From Candidatus Daviesbacteria bacterium GW2011_GWA1_41_61 (GTDB taxonomy: Bacteria; Patescibacteriota; Microgenomatia; Daviesbacterales; UBA10151), in contig LCBT01000006.1 of NCBI GenBank assembly GCA_000997385.1, positions 1-48,308 of the forward strand: 48,308 nt of DNA, given 5' to 3'. Positions 1 through 8,869 of this stretch are shown piece after piece. The position numbers were made by a program, and so were the translations under genes. Position 1 is the stretch's first letter, and every line of letters starts with the position of its first letter. Below the pieces are notes generated by a model. That model worked only from the letters and a program-made list of their open reading frames with translations. It was not told the DNA's origin and made no database searches.

Positions 1-172
1 CCTGTTTGACCTGAGGGGCTAAACTTAGGGTTAAAGTTACTCCCAACACTACCAGGAGAATAATAACAGCTTTTTTCACTTTAATTTCACTGTATAAGAG
101 ATTTAGTAGACTGTCAATCGTTTTTGACTTTGGAGTTCGATTACACTACCCATTTAGCGGTATAATTGATCT

Positions 173-724
173 ATGAATTTAAAATTAAATGCCAAACAGT
201 TGAGGAAAGAAAGCGCGAAATTCAAAATCCGTCCTTCAAAATTAAGAAAGAACGAGATTTATATTATCCTGGATAATGTTTTAGATACCTATAATATCGG
301 TTCTATTTTTAGATTAGCTGATGCGGTCGCAGCTAAAAAAATATATCTTTGCGGGGGGACTGAAACTCCTCCTAACCCACGAATTAAAAAAGCTTCAATT
401 AACACTACCGAGTGGGTAGATTGGGAATATAAAGAGACGGCAGTTGAAGTGATTGAAGATCTTAGGGGAAAGGTTAAAGAAATACAGATTATTGCTATAG
501 AACAAAGCGATAAATCAGTCCGATATGACAAATTTGAGTACAAATACCCCCTAGCACTAGTTGTCGGTCATGAGAGTGAAGGAGTATCTAAAGAGGTGCT
601 GGAGATGGTTGATGCAGTGGTGGAGCTGCCGATGTTTGGGGTGAATATTAGTTTAAATGTCATGGTCTCACTGGCTATTGTACTTTATGAAGTCATCAAA
701 AGGACCAGGATTCCCTCCAAATAA
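173..724 (+). CDS. TrmH/SpoU family RNA 2'-O-methyltransferase
   Basis: SPOUT-type motifs 'NVLDTYNIGSIFRLADA', 'VVGHESEGVS' and 'PMFGVNISLNVMVSLAIVLYEV'. Confidence 0.93.
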   Translation: MNLKLNAKQLRKESAKFKIRPSKLRKNEIYIILDNVLDTYNIGSIFRLADAVAAKKIYLCGGTETPPNPRIKKASINTTEWVDWEYKETAVEVIEDLRGKVKEIQIIAIEQSDKSVRYDKFEYKYPLALVVGHESEGVSKEVLEMVDAVVELPMFGVNISLNVMVSLAIVLYEVIKRTRIPSK

Positions 725-737
725 TTTTTTTTCGGGT

Positions 738-766
738 TTGACAGGAGATTTACGATCAAGTAAAAT
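738..766 (+). promoter_or_regulatory. Strong sigma70-like promoter (TTGACA-N17-TAAAAT) upstream of 16S
   Basis: ttgaca 738-743, 17-nt spacer, taaaat 761-766. Confidence 0.7.
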
Positions 767-771
767 ATCCT

Positions 772-863
772 TGCCTTAGTTTAAGCAGGAAGATATCTGC
801 ACTAAGGTTGTAATTGAGAGATAGTTTACACCAGTAGGCTGATGGCCTAATAGGTGTTTTTTG
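772..863 (+). ncRNA. Candidate small RNA or rRNA leader: hairpin followed by terminator-like hairpin plus T-run
   Basis: CCTTAGT(774-780)/ACTAAGG(801-807) with inner GCAG/CTGC, then ACACC-ag-TAGGC-tgatg-GCCTA-ata-GGTGT-TTTTTT (828-862), directly downstream of the 738 promoter. Confidence 0.4.
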
Positions 864-916
864 TCTTCGCACTTTGATAACCAAAAAAGTTTAAAATCAC
901 TTTTTCGGATCTATAT

Positions 917-937
917 TGATCCTGGAAAAGTGGTGGG
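917..937 (+). repeat. 5' arm of pre-16S processing stem
   Basis: tgatcctggaaaagtggtggg is near-complementary to cccaccactttttcgggatca (4228-4248). Confidence 0.7.
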
Positions 938-1075
938 AAAAACCCCGATTAAATCGGGGTAAAGACAAGAGTCAACTTGTCAATTCAAATGAATCTGTAG
1001 CTCGGTAACTTGTAACTCGTTTACTCGTTCATCGAGCAAGCGAGCATACGAGCCAACGAGACACAATTCTTTATT

Positions 1076-1118
<43 letters not shown>

Positions 1119-2100
1119 TAAGCATGCAAGTCGAACGGGCCCGCAAGGGTCAGTGGCGGACGGTTGAGTAATAGGCGGGAATCTACCTCGAAGTGGGACA
1201 TAGCCAGCCGAAAGGTTGGGTAATTTCCCATGTGATCGCAAGATCAAAGCCGCAAGGCGCTTTGAGATGAGCCTGCCTCCTATCAGCTTGTTGGTGGGGT
1301 AATGGCCTACCAAGGCAACGACGGGTAGCTGGTCTGAGAGGATGGTCAGCCAGAGTGGGACTGCGACACGGCCCACACACCTACGGGTGGCAGCAACTAG
1401 GAATCTTGGGCAATGGGCGAAAGCCTGACCCAGCGACGCCGCGTGGAGGATTGACGGCCTTCGGGTTGTAAACTCCTTTTATCTGGGAAGATTATGACGG
1501 TACCAGATGAATAAGCACCTGCTAACTACGTGCCAGAAGCCTCGGTAATACGTAGGGTGCAAGCGTTATCCGGATTTATTGGGCGTAAAGAGTAGCGTAG
1601 GCGGTCCGATGCATTTTGCTTGAAAGCCCATGGCTTAACCATGGTTTTGGGCAAAATATGATCGGACTTGAAGGTACAATAGGGTGTTGGAACCGATCGT
1701 GGAGCGGTGAAATGCGTTGATATGATCGGGAACGCCAAAGGTGTAGACAGACACCTGGTGTATTCTTGACGCTTAGGCACGAAAGCTTGGGGAGCGAAGC
1801 AGATTAGAGACCTGCGTAGTCCAAGCCGTAAACAATGTCCGCTAGTTATTGGCCTTTTTGGTCAGTGACGAAGTTAACACGTTAAGCGGACCGCCTGGGG
1901 AGTACGAGCGCAAGCTTAAAACTCAAAGGAATTGACGGGGAGGCGCACAAGCAGTGGAGCGTGTGGTTTAATTCGATACCAAGCGAAGAACCTCACCAGG
2001 GCTTGACATGCTAGAGTTCTATCCCGCCGAAAGGCGGGAAATCCGCAAGGAGGCTAGCACAGATGCTGCATGGCTGTCGTCAGCTCGTGGCGTGGGGTCT

Positions 2101-2945
2101 GAAAAAAGGCCCATCGCGCCCGTTGATAGTAATGTCAAATGGAAAATTCGGCTCATATCGGTGAATCTACTTGATATTCGGATTAGCTTCGGATATTGTA
2201 ATAAGTAGTAATACCGAGGGAAGTCGGGAAGATGATTTTCACTGCTCGTAAGAACTTAAAACTTGATGTTTCTGATAAACAAGTAGAGATCCTTATTGGT
2301 TGCTTATTAGGAGATGCTTATCTTACAAAGTTAGGCAAAATCCAAATTGAGCAGTCAGATAAGCAAGAAGAGTATATAAAATGGAAGCATCAAGAGCTAG
2401 CTTCGATAAGTTATTCCGGTTTAAAAGAGGTTGTCCGTTTTGATAAACAGGACAAACGTGTTACAAAATCCTTTCGATTTTGGACTCGACAATTCTTCAA
2501 AAGCTGGAGAGATATATTCTATCGAGGAGGTTGTAAAGTATTCCCAAAAGAGTTAAAAGAACTAATAACCCCATTAGCTATTGCTGTTTGGTATATGGAT
2601 GATGGGAGTTATGACATGAAATCTAACTATATGTTTTCAACAGAATCATTTGATTTACAAAGTCGAATAGATTTATTAAGAAAACTTGAGTTTTGGGAGG
2701 TAGAAGCAACCTTAAAAAATAGTGGCAAGTTACGAATTAGGAGTAAAAGTCTTAAAAAGTTCTTCGAGTTAGTGGGACCATATGTTCATCAAAGTATGAA
2801 ATATAAACTTCCTTGACCCTGTAACGACTGATATGGAAGGTACCAGATAATCTGGATCAAAACTTCCATTACACGCCGGACTCCGTACCGTAAAGTCGAC
2901 GGAGATGGGATAGTCTAATTTTTGCTAAATGCAAATTTGGAGCTG
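2101..2945 (+). other. Group I intron in 16S (E. coli ~1083-1087, h35/36), boundaries +/- a few nt
   Basis: Exons cgtggcgtggggtct | ...tcattaagttgagtaacgagcgcaaccc rejoin into the h35/36 region. Core-like 'aaattcggctcatatcggtgaatc', 'aataccgagggaagtcg', 'gaccctgtaacgactga' and 'gagatgggatagtcta' resemble the 23S L2449 intron. Confidence 0.85.
2232..2816 (+). CDS. LAGLIDADG homing endonuclease (two-motif, LAGLIDADG_2-like) in 16S intron 1
   Basis: Motifs 'LIGCLLGDAYL' and 'AIAVWYMDDGSYD'; intronic location. Confidence 0.92.
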   Translation: MIFTARKNLKLDVSDKQVEILIGCLLGDAYLTKLGKIQIEQSDKQEEYIKWKHQELASISYSGLKEVVRFDKQDKRVTKSFRFWTRQFFKSWRDIFYRGGCKVFPKELKELITPLAIAVWYMDDGSYDMKSNYMFSTESFDLQSRIDLLRKLEFWEVEATLKNSGKLRIRSKSLKKFFELVGPYVHQSMKYKLP

Positions 2946-3248
2946 TATCATTAAGTTGAGTAACGAGCGCAACCCTCACCGTATGTTAAATAATTCATAC
3001 GGAACTGACCCGATTTTTCGGGTAGGAAGGCGGGGATGACGTCAAGTCAGCACGGCTCTTACGCCCTGGGCAACACACACCCTACAATGGCGAATAACAA
3101 CGAGTTGCAAGCCGGTAACGGCAAGCTAATCTCTGAAATTTCGCCCCAGTTCAGATCGAGGTCTGAAACCCGACCTCGTGAAGTCGGAATTGCTAGTAAT
3201 CGCGAATCAGCAGGTCGCGGTGAATACGTTCTCGCCTCTTGTACACAC

Positions 3249-3953
3249 GTCCTATAGCATAGGAATAAATGCGCGCCTAGCAGCTTACTAAGCAAGGTGG
3301 TTTAAATCCATCCTTGTAGCTAAAAAAATTTGGCAGAGACAATTTGGTGACAGATGTCTTGGAGGGCCTGAAGCAAAAGGCAGCCTAACATTTAACAGAA
3401 GTTCGACCCCTACGGTGTGTTAGTGGGGAAGAACATTAAAAATTCTGGTTAGGATGTCTGGAATTGTTTAGTAAGTGACCTAGGGAGATCTCTTCTTGAC
3501 ATTTGGGTAATATTCGGGCTATCTTAATATTAAGATGTCCTTGAAGAAGAGAAGTCAGCTGATCCATAGTACTACGTTTAGTTATATGAATGTAGGAAGG
3601 GAGAAACCTGAAAGTTTGTCTGATGATTATATTATTGGCTTAACTGATGGAGAGGGATGTTTTTATGTCGATATTAGAGCTCCAAAAGGAGAATATAAAT
3701 CTTATCGAGTAGAACTTCATTTTTTCATTAAATTAAGGGAAGATGAGCTTTTATTATTACAAAAAGTTCAAAAATTTAAAGAACTATTTGCTATTTCGTC
3801 GAATTGCCTTAATGGTTAAAAATGGCGAACATAGAAGTAATAAAGGCTTAATAAAAATCCAGCAGATAAAGTCACAGATGAATAACAGGGCTCGCCCGGT
3901 GCGGGAAATCCGCTCGCCGGGTGGGAACTCGAAGTAACCCAAACTATCGAAAT
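3249..3953 (+). other. Second 16S insertion/intron at E. coli C1399/C1400, class uncertain
   Basis: gtacacac | gtcctatagcatagg...aactatcgaaatc | cgcccgtcac: removal restores universal GTACACACCGCCCGTCAC. Encodes a LAGLIDADG fragment. Confidence 0.85.
3535..3819 (+). pseudogene. Truncated LAGLIDADG endonuclease remnant
   Basis: 'DDYIIGLTDGEGCFYVDIR' is a clear LAGLIDADG_1 N-terminal motif, but the ORF ends at 94 aa. Coding-like sequence continues briefly in another frame (3743-3937). Confidence 0.75.
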
Positions 3954-4227
3954 CCGCCCGTCACGGCAGCAAAGTTGGGGGCACCCGAAGTCTGATGTAT
4001 GTCGGACGAAGGTGAAACCAGCGATGAGGCTGAAGTCGTAACAAGGTATCCCTAGCCGAAGCTGGGGATGGATCACCTCCTTTCTGGAGATTTGATCAAA
4101 CTCAATGATTCCTTAAGTTTCTTAAGTGACTTAGGTTGCTTAAGTCAGGTAGCAGGGGTTTGATCCATTATCACCGATGTCACGCATCGAGTGTTAGAAG
4201 TTTGAGAGTCTTCTTTAAAAAGCTCTC

Positions 4228-4248
4228 CCCACCACTTTTTCGGGATCA
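4228..4248 (+). repeat. 3' arm of pre-16S processing stem
   Basis: Pairs with 917-937 across the whole 16S gene. Confidence 0.7.
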
Positions 4249-4255
4249 AAAATCA

Positions 4256-4284
4256 AAGCCTCTACTTATCCGGAGGCTTTTTTT
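4256..4284 (+). terminator. Rho-independent terminator after 16S
   Basis: AAGCCTC-tacttatccg-GAGGCTT followed by T-run. Confidence 0.8.
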
Positions 4285-4303
4285 GTGCTAAAATCCTCAT
4301 ATT

Positions 4304-4380
4304 GGCCACGTACCCAAGTAGTCTAAGGGAGCGGTCTGCAAAACCGCGATTCATCGGTGCAAATCCGATCGTGGCCTCCA
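4304..4380 (+). tRNA. tRNA-Cys (GCA), CCA encoded
   Basis: Acceptor ggccacg/cgtggcc, anticodon arm gcggt-ctGCAaa-accgc, discriminator T, CCA. Confidence 0.9.
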
Positions 4381-4421
4381 AAGTAGAAAATTAAGTTTCA
4401 AGATGCTAAAATGGTTTGTTC

Positions 4422-4493
4422 GGGCGCATAGCTCAGTGGTAGAGCGCGTCTCTGATAAAGACGAGGCCTTTGGTTCGATCCCAAATGTGCCCA
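4422..4493 (+). tRNA. tRNA-Ile (GAT)
   Basis: Acceptor gggcgca/tgtgccc, anticodon arm cgtct-ctGATaa-agacg. Confidence 0.92.
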
Positions 4494-4640
4494 CTAAATT
4501 ACTTTACCGTCCTGGCAGCTAAGGTAGTTAATCATACTAATTCCCTAAGAGGTCTTTTTGACCTGATTTGATATCTTTTTCTTGCTGAAAACTTACCCAA
4601 ATTTTGTTGTTTTCTTAAGGTCAACTATTAATATGGGGTT

Positions 4641-4895
4641 ATGACGAATATCCTTACTTGGATATTATTTGGATTAATAGTTGGAATAATCGCCAACTTA
4701 ATTGATCCCAGAGAAAGCAGAAGAGGGCTGCTGAGCTCCATAGTCCTGGGGATTTTAGGAGCAGTTTTAGGAGGGTTTTTAGGAGACCTGCTCTTTGGAA
4801 TAGGAGTCACCGGTTTTAACCTTTCCTCATTTATTGTGGCAGTCATTGGGGCTTTAGTTCTGCTATATGTTGGCAGAATTTTCAAAGGAGCCTAA
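4641..4895 (+). CDS. GlsB/YeaQ/YmgE-family small membrane protein
   Basis: Transglycosylase-associated family pattern 'GLIVGIIANLIDP...IVLGILGAVLGGFLG'. Confidence 0.85.
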   Translation: MTNILTWILFGLIVGIIANLIDPRESRRGLLSSIVLGILGAVLGGFLGDLLFGIGVTGFNLSSFIVAVIGALVLLYVGRIFKGA

Positions 4896-4960
4896 CCTTG
4901 ACCCCGGTTTAACCGGAGTCTTTTGAATTTGTATGCTTTTTAACTTAAAGCAGAATCAGG

Positions 4961-5075
4961 CTTGAGGGTAGGTAAAAACTCGTCAGAGTCGCTGGGGTGG
5001 TTTTTAAAATCAGGACCGAACCTCACTCGGGAACATAAAAGTTTAGGTCCTTGTCACCTCGGTCCTACCCTACAA
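4961..5075 (+). ncRNA. Candidate structured leader RNA (multi-branched), unassigned
   Basis: GGGTAGG(4966-4972)/CCTACCC(5064-5070), TAAAAAC(4973-4979)/GTTTTTA(5000-5006), AGGACC(5012-5017)/GGTCCT(5046-5051), plus the alternative AGGACCG(5012-5018)/CGGTCCT(5060-5066). Confidence 0.4.
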
Positions 5076-5101
5076 CTGATCCCGATCATGGGAAAGGAGG
5101 G

Positions 5102-5209
5102 ATGATGACTTTAGTCAAAAGAAAAATTGCTTCTTTTTGGGAAAAATTAGTTTTACAAGATAACTTTTTGGGTAATTTTATTCTTCTTCTCACCAGCCCA
5201 GTAGAGTAA
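5102..5209 (+). CDS. Putative 35-aa small protein or leader peptide
   Basis: Strong SD aaggagg just upstream of ATGATG; translation MMTLVKRKIASFWEKLVLQDNFLGNFILLLTSPVE*. Not in the supplied ORF track. Confidence 0.35.
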   Translation: MMTLVKRKIASFWEKLVLQDNFLGNFILLLTSPVE

Positions 5210-5341
5210 GGATTTCCTTTTTCTGATAGTTTTTATTACACTTTGTTCCATTGACAAAGTTTTGTATTTCTGCCATACTCCGCGCTGTCGCTTAAATGAG
5301 GAGGTTTTAAGCACATCCGCAAAATATCTCCCTACTACTAA

Positions 5342-6613
5342 ATGAAGGATTTACTGCCTGTTAATCTCTATCTTGCAGCCGGTTTGGTTGGCTTAGCTAC
5401 TTTAATGGCGGCCTTTATGGCGGCGTTAGCTCCATCCCCCAATATTGCCGCTTCTTTGGTGACCATGATGACTCCTCTCCATCCTTTAACAGAAGATAAA
5501 AGTGCCAAAGAGGTTTTTGGCTTTGCTCCTTTTTGGACGATTGATAAATTAGCCGGTGTTGATTTTGAGGTTCTAACCACTTTAGCTTATTTTGGTATCC
5601 CGGTTTTGGGCGATGGTAATTTAGACAGGGGAGACCCCGGGTATACTACCTTTAAAAGTAAAAAAGCCACTGATATTTTTAAAAGAGCCCATGTTTTTGG
5701 TACCAGGGTAGTTTTGACTTTAACTCAAATGAACAACGGTCAAATTTTGGCCTTATTAGATAACCCTGAAGCCCAGGCAAATGCGACCTTTCAAGCAGTG
5801 GAGGAGGTGAAAAAAAGAGGTATTGATGGTATCAATGTTGATTTTGAGTATAATGGTGACCCCGGAGAAGATTACCGGCAGAAGTTTACTAACTTTGTGG
5901 CAGATCTGGCTGATCAAATGCACCGTTATAACCCAAGCTCTAAGGTAACAGTTTCCGTCTATGCTGCCTCAGTTAAAGACCCTAAAATTTACGATATCAC
6001 TGCTTTGTCTTCCGCCTCAGATGGCATTTTTATGATGGCTTATGATTTTGCTTTAGCTGGCTCAGATACTGCCATGCCCACATCTCCCCTTTATGGATAT
6101 AAAGAAGGACATTATTGGTACGATGTCTCCACGGCAGTAGAAGATTTTTTATCCCTTATGCCTTCTTCTAAGCTTATTTTAGGCGTTCCCTGGTATGGAT
6201 ATAACTATGTAGTGTACCAACCGGAGATTAAAGCTTCCACCAGGCCTTCCTGGACGTGGCGGGGCAGGCCAGCCACTCAAACTTATGCTGTAGCTTTGGA
6301 AAATGTCCGCCCCGACCGGGCAGATATCTCTGATTTCCAAACAGGCTGGGATGATTTAGGACAGGTGGGCTGGAAAGCTTATTATCTCCCTGATGCCGGA
6401 ACTTGGAGAATGATCTTTTTGGAGGATCCCGAGTCTTTAGGTTTAAAATATGATTTTGCTAAAAACAAAAATTTAGCAGGAGTTGGCATGTGGGCTTTAG
6501 GGTTTGAAGACGGCAGAACAGAGTTATGGGCAGTTTTAAGGGATAAATTTGGTCCAAAAGTGGCCGATCATTCTTTAATCGGCAAGGTTATTGTTAGCGA
6601 TGAAAATTATTAA
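5342..6613 (+). CDS. GH18-like glycoside hydrolase (YaaH/chitinase-like), secreted
   Basis: 'VFGFAPFWTID' and catalytic-motif-like 'GIDGINVDFEYNG'; N-terminal signal or TM segment. Confidence 0.85.
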   Translation: MKDLLPVNLYLAAGLVGLATLMAAFMAALAPSPNIAASLVTMMTPLHPLTEDKSAKEVFGFAPFWTIDKLAGVDFEVLTTLAYFGIPVLGDGNLDRGDPGYTTFKSKKATDIFKRAHVFGTRVVLTLTQMNNGQILALLDNPEAQANATFQAVEEVKKRGIDGINVDFEYNGDPGEDYRQKFTNFVADLADQMHRYNPSSKVTVSVYAASVKDPKIYDITALSSASDGIFMMAYDFALAGSDTAMPTSPLYGYKEGHYWYDVSTAVEDFLSLMPSSKLILGVPWYGYNYVVYQPEIKASTRPSWTWRGRPATQTYAVALENVRPDRADISDFQTGWDDLGQVGWKAYYLPDAGTWRMIFLEDPESLGLKYDFAKNKNLAGVGMWALGFEDGRTELWAVLRDKFGPKVADHSLIGKVIVSDENY

Positions 6614-7676
6614 TTTTAAAGTTTTTTTAATCAGTTTAATTGCTCAATTTACCGTCAGCTTTCTACTGCAAATAGGCCTCAAAGCTCCTTCAACCTTGGA
6701 CTTTTTAAGGCTGCCAAGGTTGGTGCAAGAGGGGTCTTTGACCAACCCTTTACCGGCCAAAGATGACTTATGGCAGGTTATTAAGACTAAGATTGAACAA
6801 AAAAAGCCTCAACCGTTTCAGTTGAAGAAAGAAAGCAGCCTGATCCCTACTATTTACGCCAGCGGTGATTATGATCAGGTTGCCTCTTATTTAGTAGTCA
6901 ATCTGGATTCAGGGGTAGTCTTGGCGGAGAAAAACATGTCCCAAAAGCTGCCCATTGCTTCTCTGACTAAGGTTATGACTGCCGTAGCGGCGCTTGATCT
7001 GGCTTCACCCGATGAGTTATTTAGCGTATCTTACAACGCTTCACTTATTGAACCGACTAAAATTGGAGTTGTCCCAGGGCAAAAAATGAAGCTGGAAGAG
7101 CTTTTACAGGCTTTGCTGCTCACTTCGGCTAATGATGCAGCGGAAGTTATTAAAGAGGGGATTGACCAAAAATACCAAGAGCCTATCTTTATTCAAGCCA
7201 TGAATCAAAAGGCAAAGTTTTTAGGCCTTTTAAACAGCAGTTTTGCTAATCCTCAGGGGTTTGATAATCCCCAAAATTTCAGCAGCGCTGAGGATTTGAC
7301 TATTTTGACTTACTATGCTTTGCGTAACTACCCGGAAATTGCTCAGATTACTCCCCAAGGCTACCAACTGCTGCCGGCGGATAACAACCACAAACGGTTT
7401 GATCTGTACAATTGGAACGGTCTAATTGGCGTTTATCCGGGAGCCAGGGGGGTTAAAATCGGCAACACCGAGATGGCAGGGAAAACTACTGTGGTGACGG
7501 CTGAAAGGGAAGGCAAAAGGATTTTGGCAGTCGTATTAGGAGCTCCCGGTGTCATGGAAAGGGATTTATGGGCTGCCCAGCTTTTAGATAGTGGTTTTGC
7601 CAAATTAGGTATTTCCCCAGCCCAGATTACTCCCAGTCAACTTCAGGTAAAGTATCTTACTTGGAGGTACTGGTAA
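6600..7676 (+). CDS. D-alanyl-D-alanine carboxypeptidase (peptidase S11)
   Basis: SxxK 'IASLTKVMTAVAALD', SxN 'TSANDAAEVI', KTG-region 'GVKIGNTEMAGKTTV'. ATG 6600 preferred over TTG 6591. Confidence 0.92.
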   Translation: MKIINFKVFLISLIAQFTVSFLLQIGLKAPSTLDFLRLPRLVQEGSLTNPLPAKDDLWQVIKTKIEQKKPQPFQLKKESSLIPTIYASGDYDQVASYLVVNLDSGVVLAEKNMSQKLPIASLTKVMTAVAALDLASPDELFSVSYNASLIEPTKIGVVPGQKMKLEELLQALLLTSANDAAEVIKEGIDQKYQEPIFIQAMNQKAKFLGLLNSSFANPQGFDNPQNFSSAEDLTILTYYALRNYPEIAQITPQGYQLLPADNNHKRFDLYNWNGLIGVYPGARGVKIGNTEMAGKTTVVTAEREGKRILAVVLGAPGVMERDLWAAQLLDSGFAKLGISPAQITPSQLQVKYLTWRYW

Positions 7677-7706
7677 TAGGTTGCCTTAAAGGCTTACAAT
7701 AGGAAT

Positions 7707-8867
7707 ATGGGGGTTGCCTTTAACCGGATTATCCGTTCAGTAGTAAGTAGAGGTGTTGTCAACAGTCCTTTGGAAAAAGGGTGGCTGAAAAATACTTTTG
7801 ATCTGGTTATAATTGCCGATACTAATTTTAAGATTCTCTCGGCCAATGAGGGAGTAGAGAGGGCTTTAAACCTTTCTTCCTCGGAAATAACCAACTGTGC
7901 TTTATTGGACCTGTTATTTTTAAAAGAAACTGATGGGAAACTAATTACACCCCAGGATTTAATTGATAAGGTTAAGGGGGAGGAAGGGAGTGTTTGGGAG
8001 GTGCTATTGTCTACAAAAAACAGCTTCTTTCCCCGTAAAGTCAAACTGGGTATCTACTCTACCACTAAATCTAAAGCTGGATTCGAGCAATTTATGATAG
8101 TTATTAGTGGTTTGAGTTTTCCCGGTAAGGGTATTAAAAAATTCCATCCTTATTTGGAGCGGGCTGCTTTAAGAAGTCAGGCAGCTATCCAGGAGTTTAA
8201 GAACAGGTTGGATGGTTCTGGTTTGGCGGATCTAAGAGCTCAATTTGAGATCATCGACCGGGCTCAAGGGGAGCTTCTGACAGTCATAGAGCTTCAGGAT
8301 CATCAAATTGAACCTGTAGGGGCTTTAGTTGATGTGGCAGATATAATTAAGAAGGCTATCGCCTCTGAAGAGTATTTTGCAGCAGCATTGCTGGTGCCAA
8401 TCCGTTTGGTCTTTGATAACCAATTTAGTGCCGATGCTTCGGCGCATATCCCGCCGGGGATGAAGATCTCCCCTCAGTCTTTGACCTCCCCCTATTTTAC
8501 AGTTCCCCAAGACCCGAAGTGGTTTGATTATTTAATACAGAAACTTTTAGAAGTAAATATTTTGCTATCTTCACCGGGGAAAGACTCCTTAGTTCAGGTT
8601 AGTTTAGCTTATGACAAAGAGGATGTGCTTTTAAATTTGAGTACTTTTTGCCAACAAGACATAAAAGGTCAAGAAGAGGAGCTCTTTCTTCCTTATTATG
8701 GAGAGTTGGGAAAGAAAACTCATCTGTGCATTGGTAGCGGGTTAGAAGGTTTATTGGCCAAAAAGATTCTCCAGATGTTAAAAGTAGACTATCAAGTTGA
8801 ATATGAAGACCAATCAGAGCGCCTCTATTTCCGTTTGAGGCTGCCTAAAAAAGGAAAAGAGGTCTAA
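7707..8867 (+). CDS. PAS-like plus degenerate HATPase-like sensor protein
   Basis: 'FDLVIIADTNFKILSANEGVERALNLSSSEI' PAS-like; C-term 'LCIGSGLEGLLAKKILQMLKVDYQVEYED' resembles an HK G2 box. Collinear with the 28864-30537 product. Confidence 0.65.
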   Translation: MGVAFNRIIRSVVSRGVVNSPLEKGWLKNTFDLVIIADTNFKILSANEGVERALNLSSSEITNCALLDLLFLKETDGKLITPQDLIDKVKGEEGSVWEVLLSTKNSFFPRKVKLGIYSTTKSKAGFEQFMIVISGLSFPGKGIKKFHPYLERAALRSQAAIQEFKNRLDGSGLADLRAQFEIIDRAQGELLTVIELQDHQIEPVGALVDVADIIKKAIASEEYFAAALLVPIRLVFDNQFSADASAHIPPGMKISPQSLTSPYFTVPQDPKWFDYLIQKLLEVNILLSSPGKDSLVQVSLAYDKEDVLLNLSTFCQQDIKGQEEELFLPYYGELGKKTHLCIGSGLEGLLAKKILQMLKVDYQVEYEDQSERLYFRLRLPKKGKEV

Positions 8868-8869
8868 AG

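Noticed and set aside
2020-2040. TCCCGCC-gaaa-GGCGGGA hairpin
   Set aside because: Fits the normal 16S V6 hairpin, so not counted in the palindrome family.
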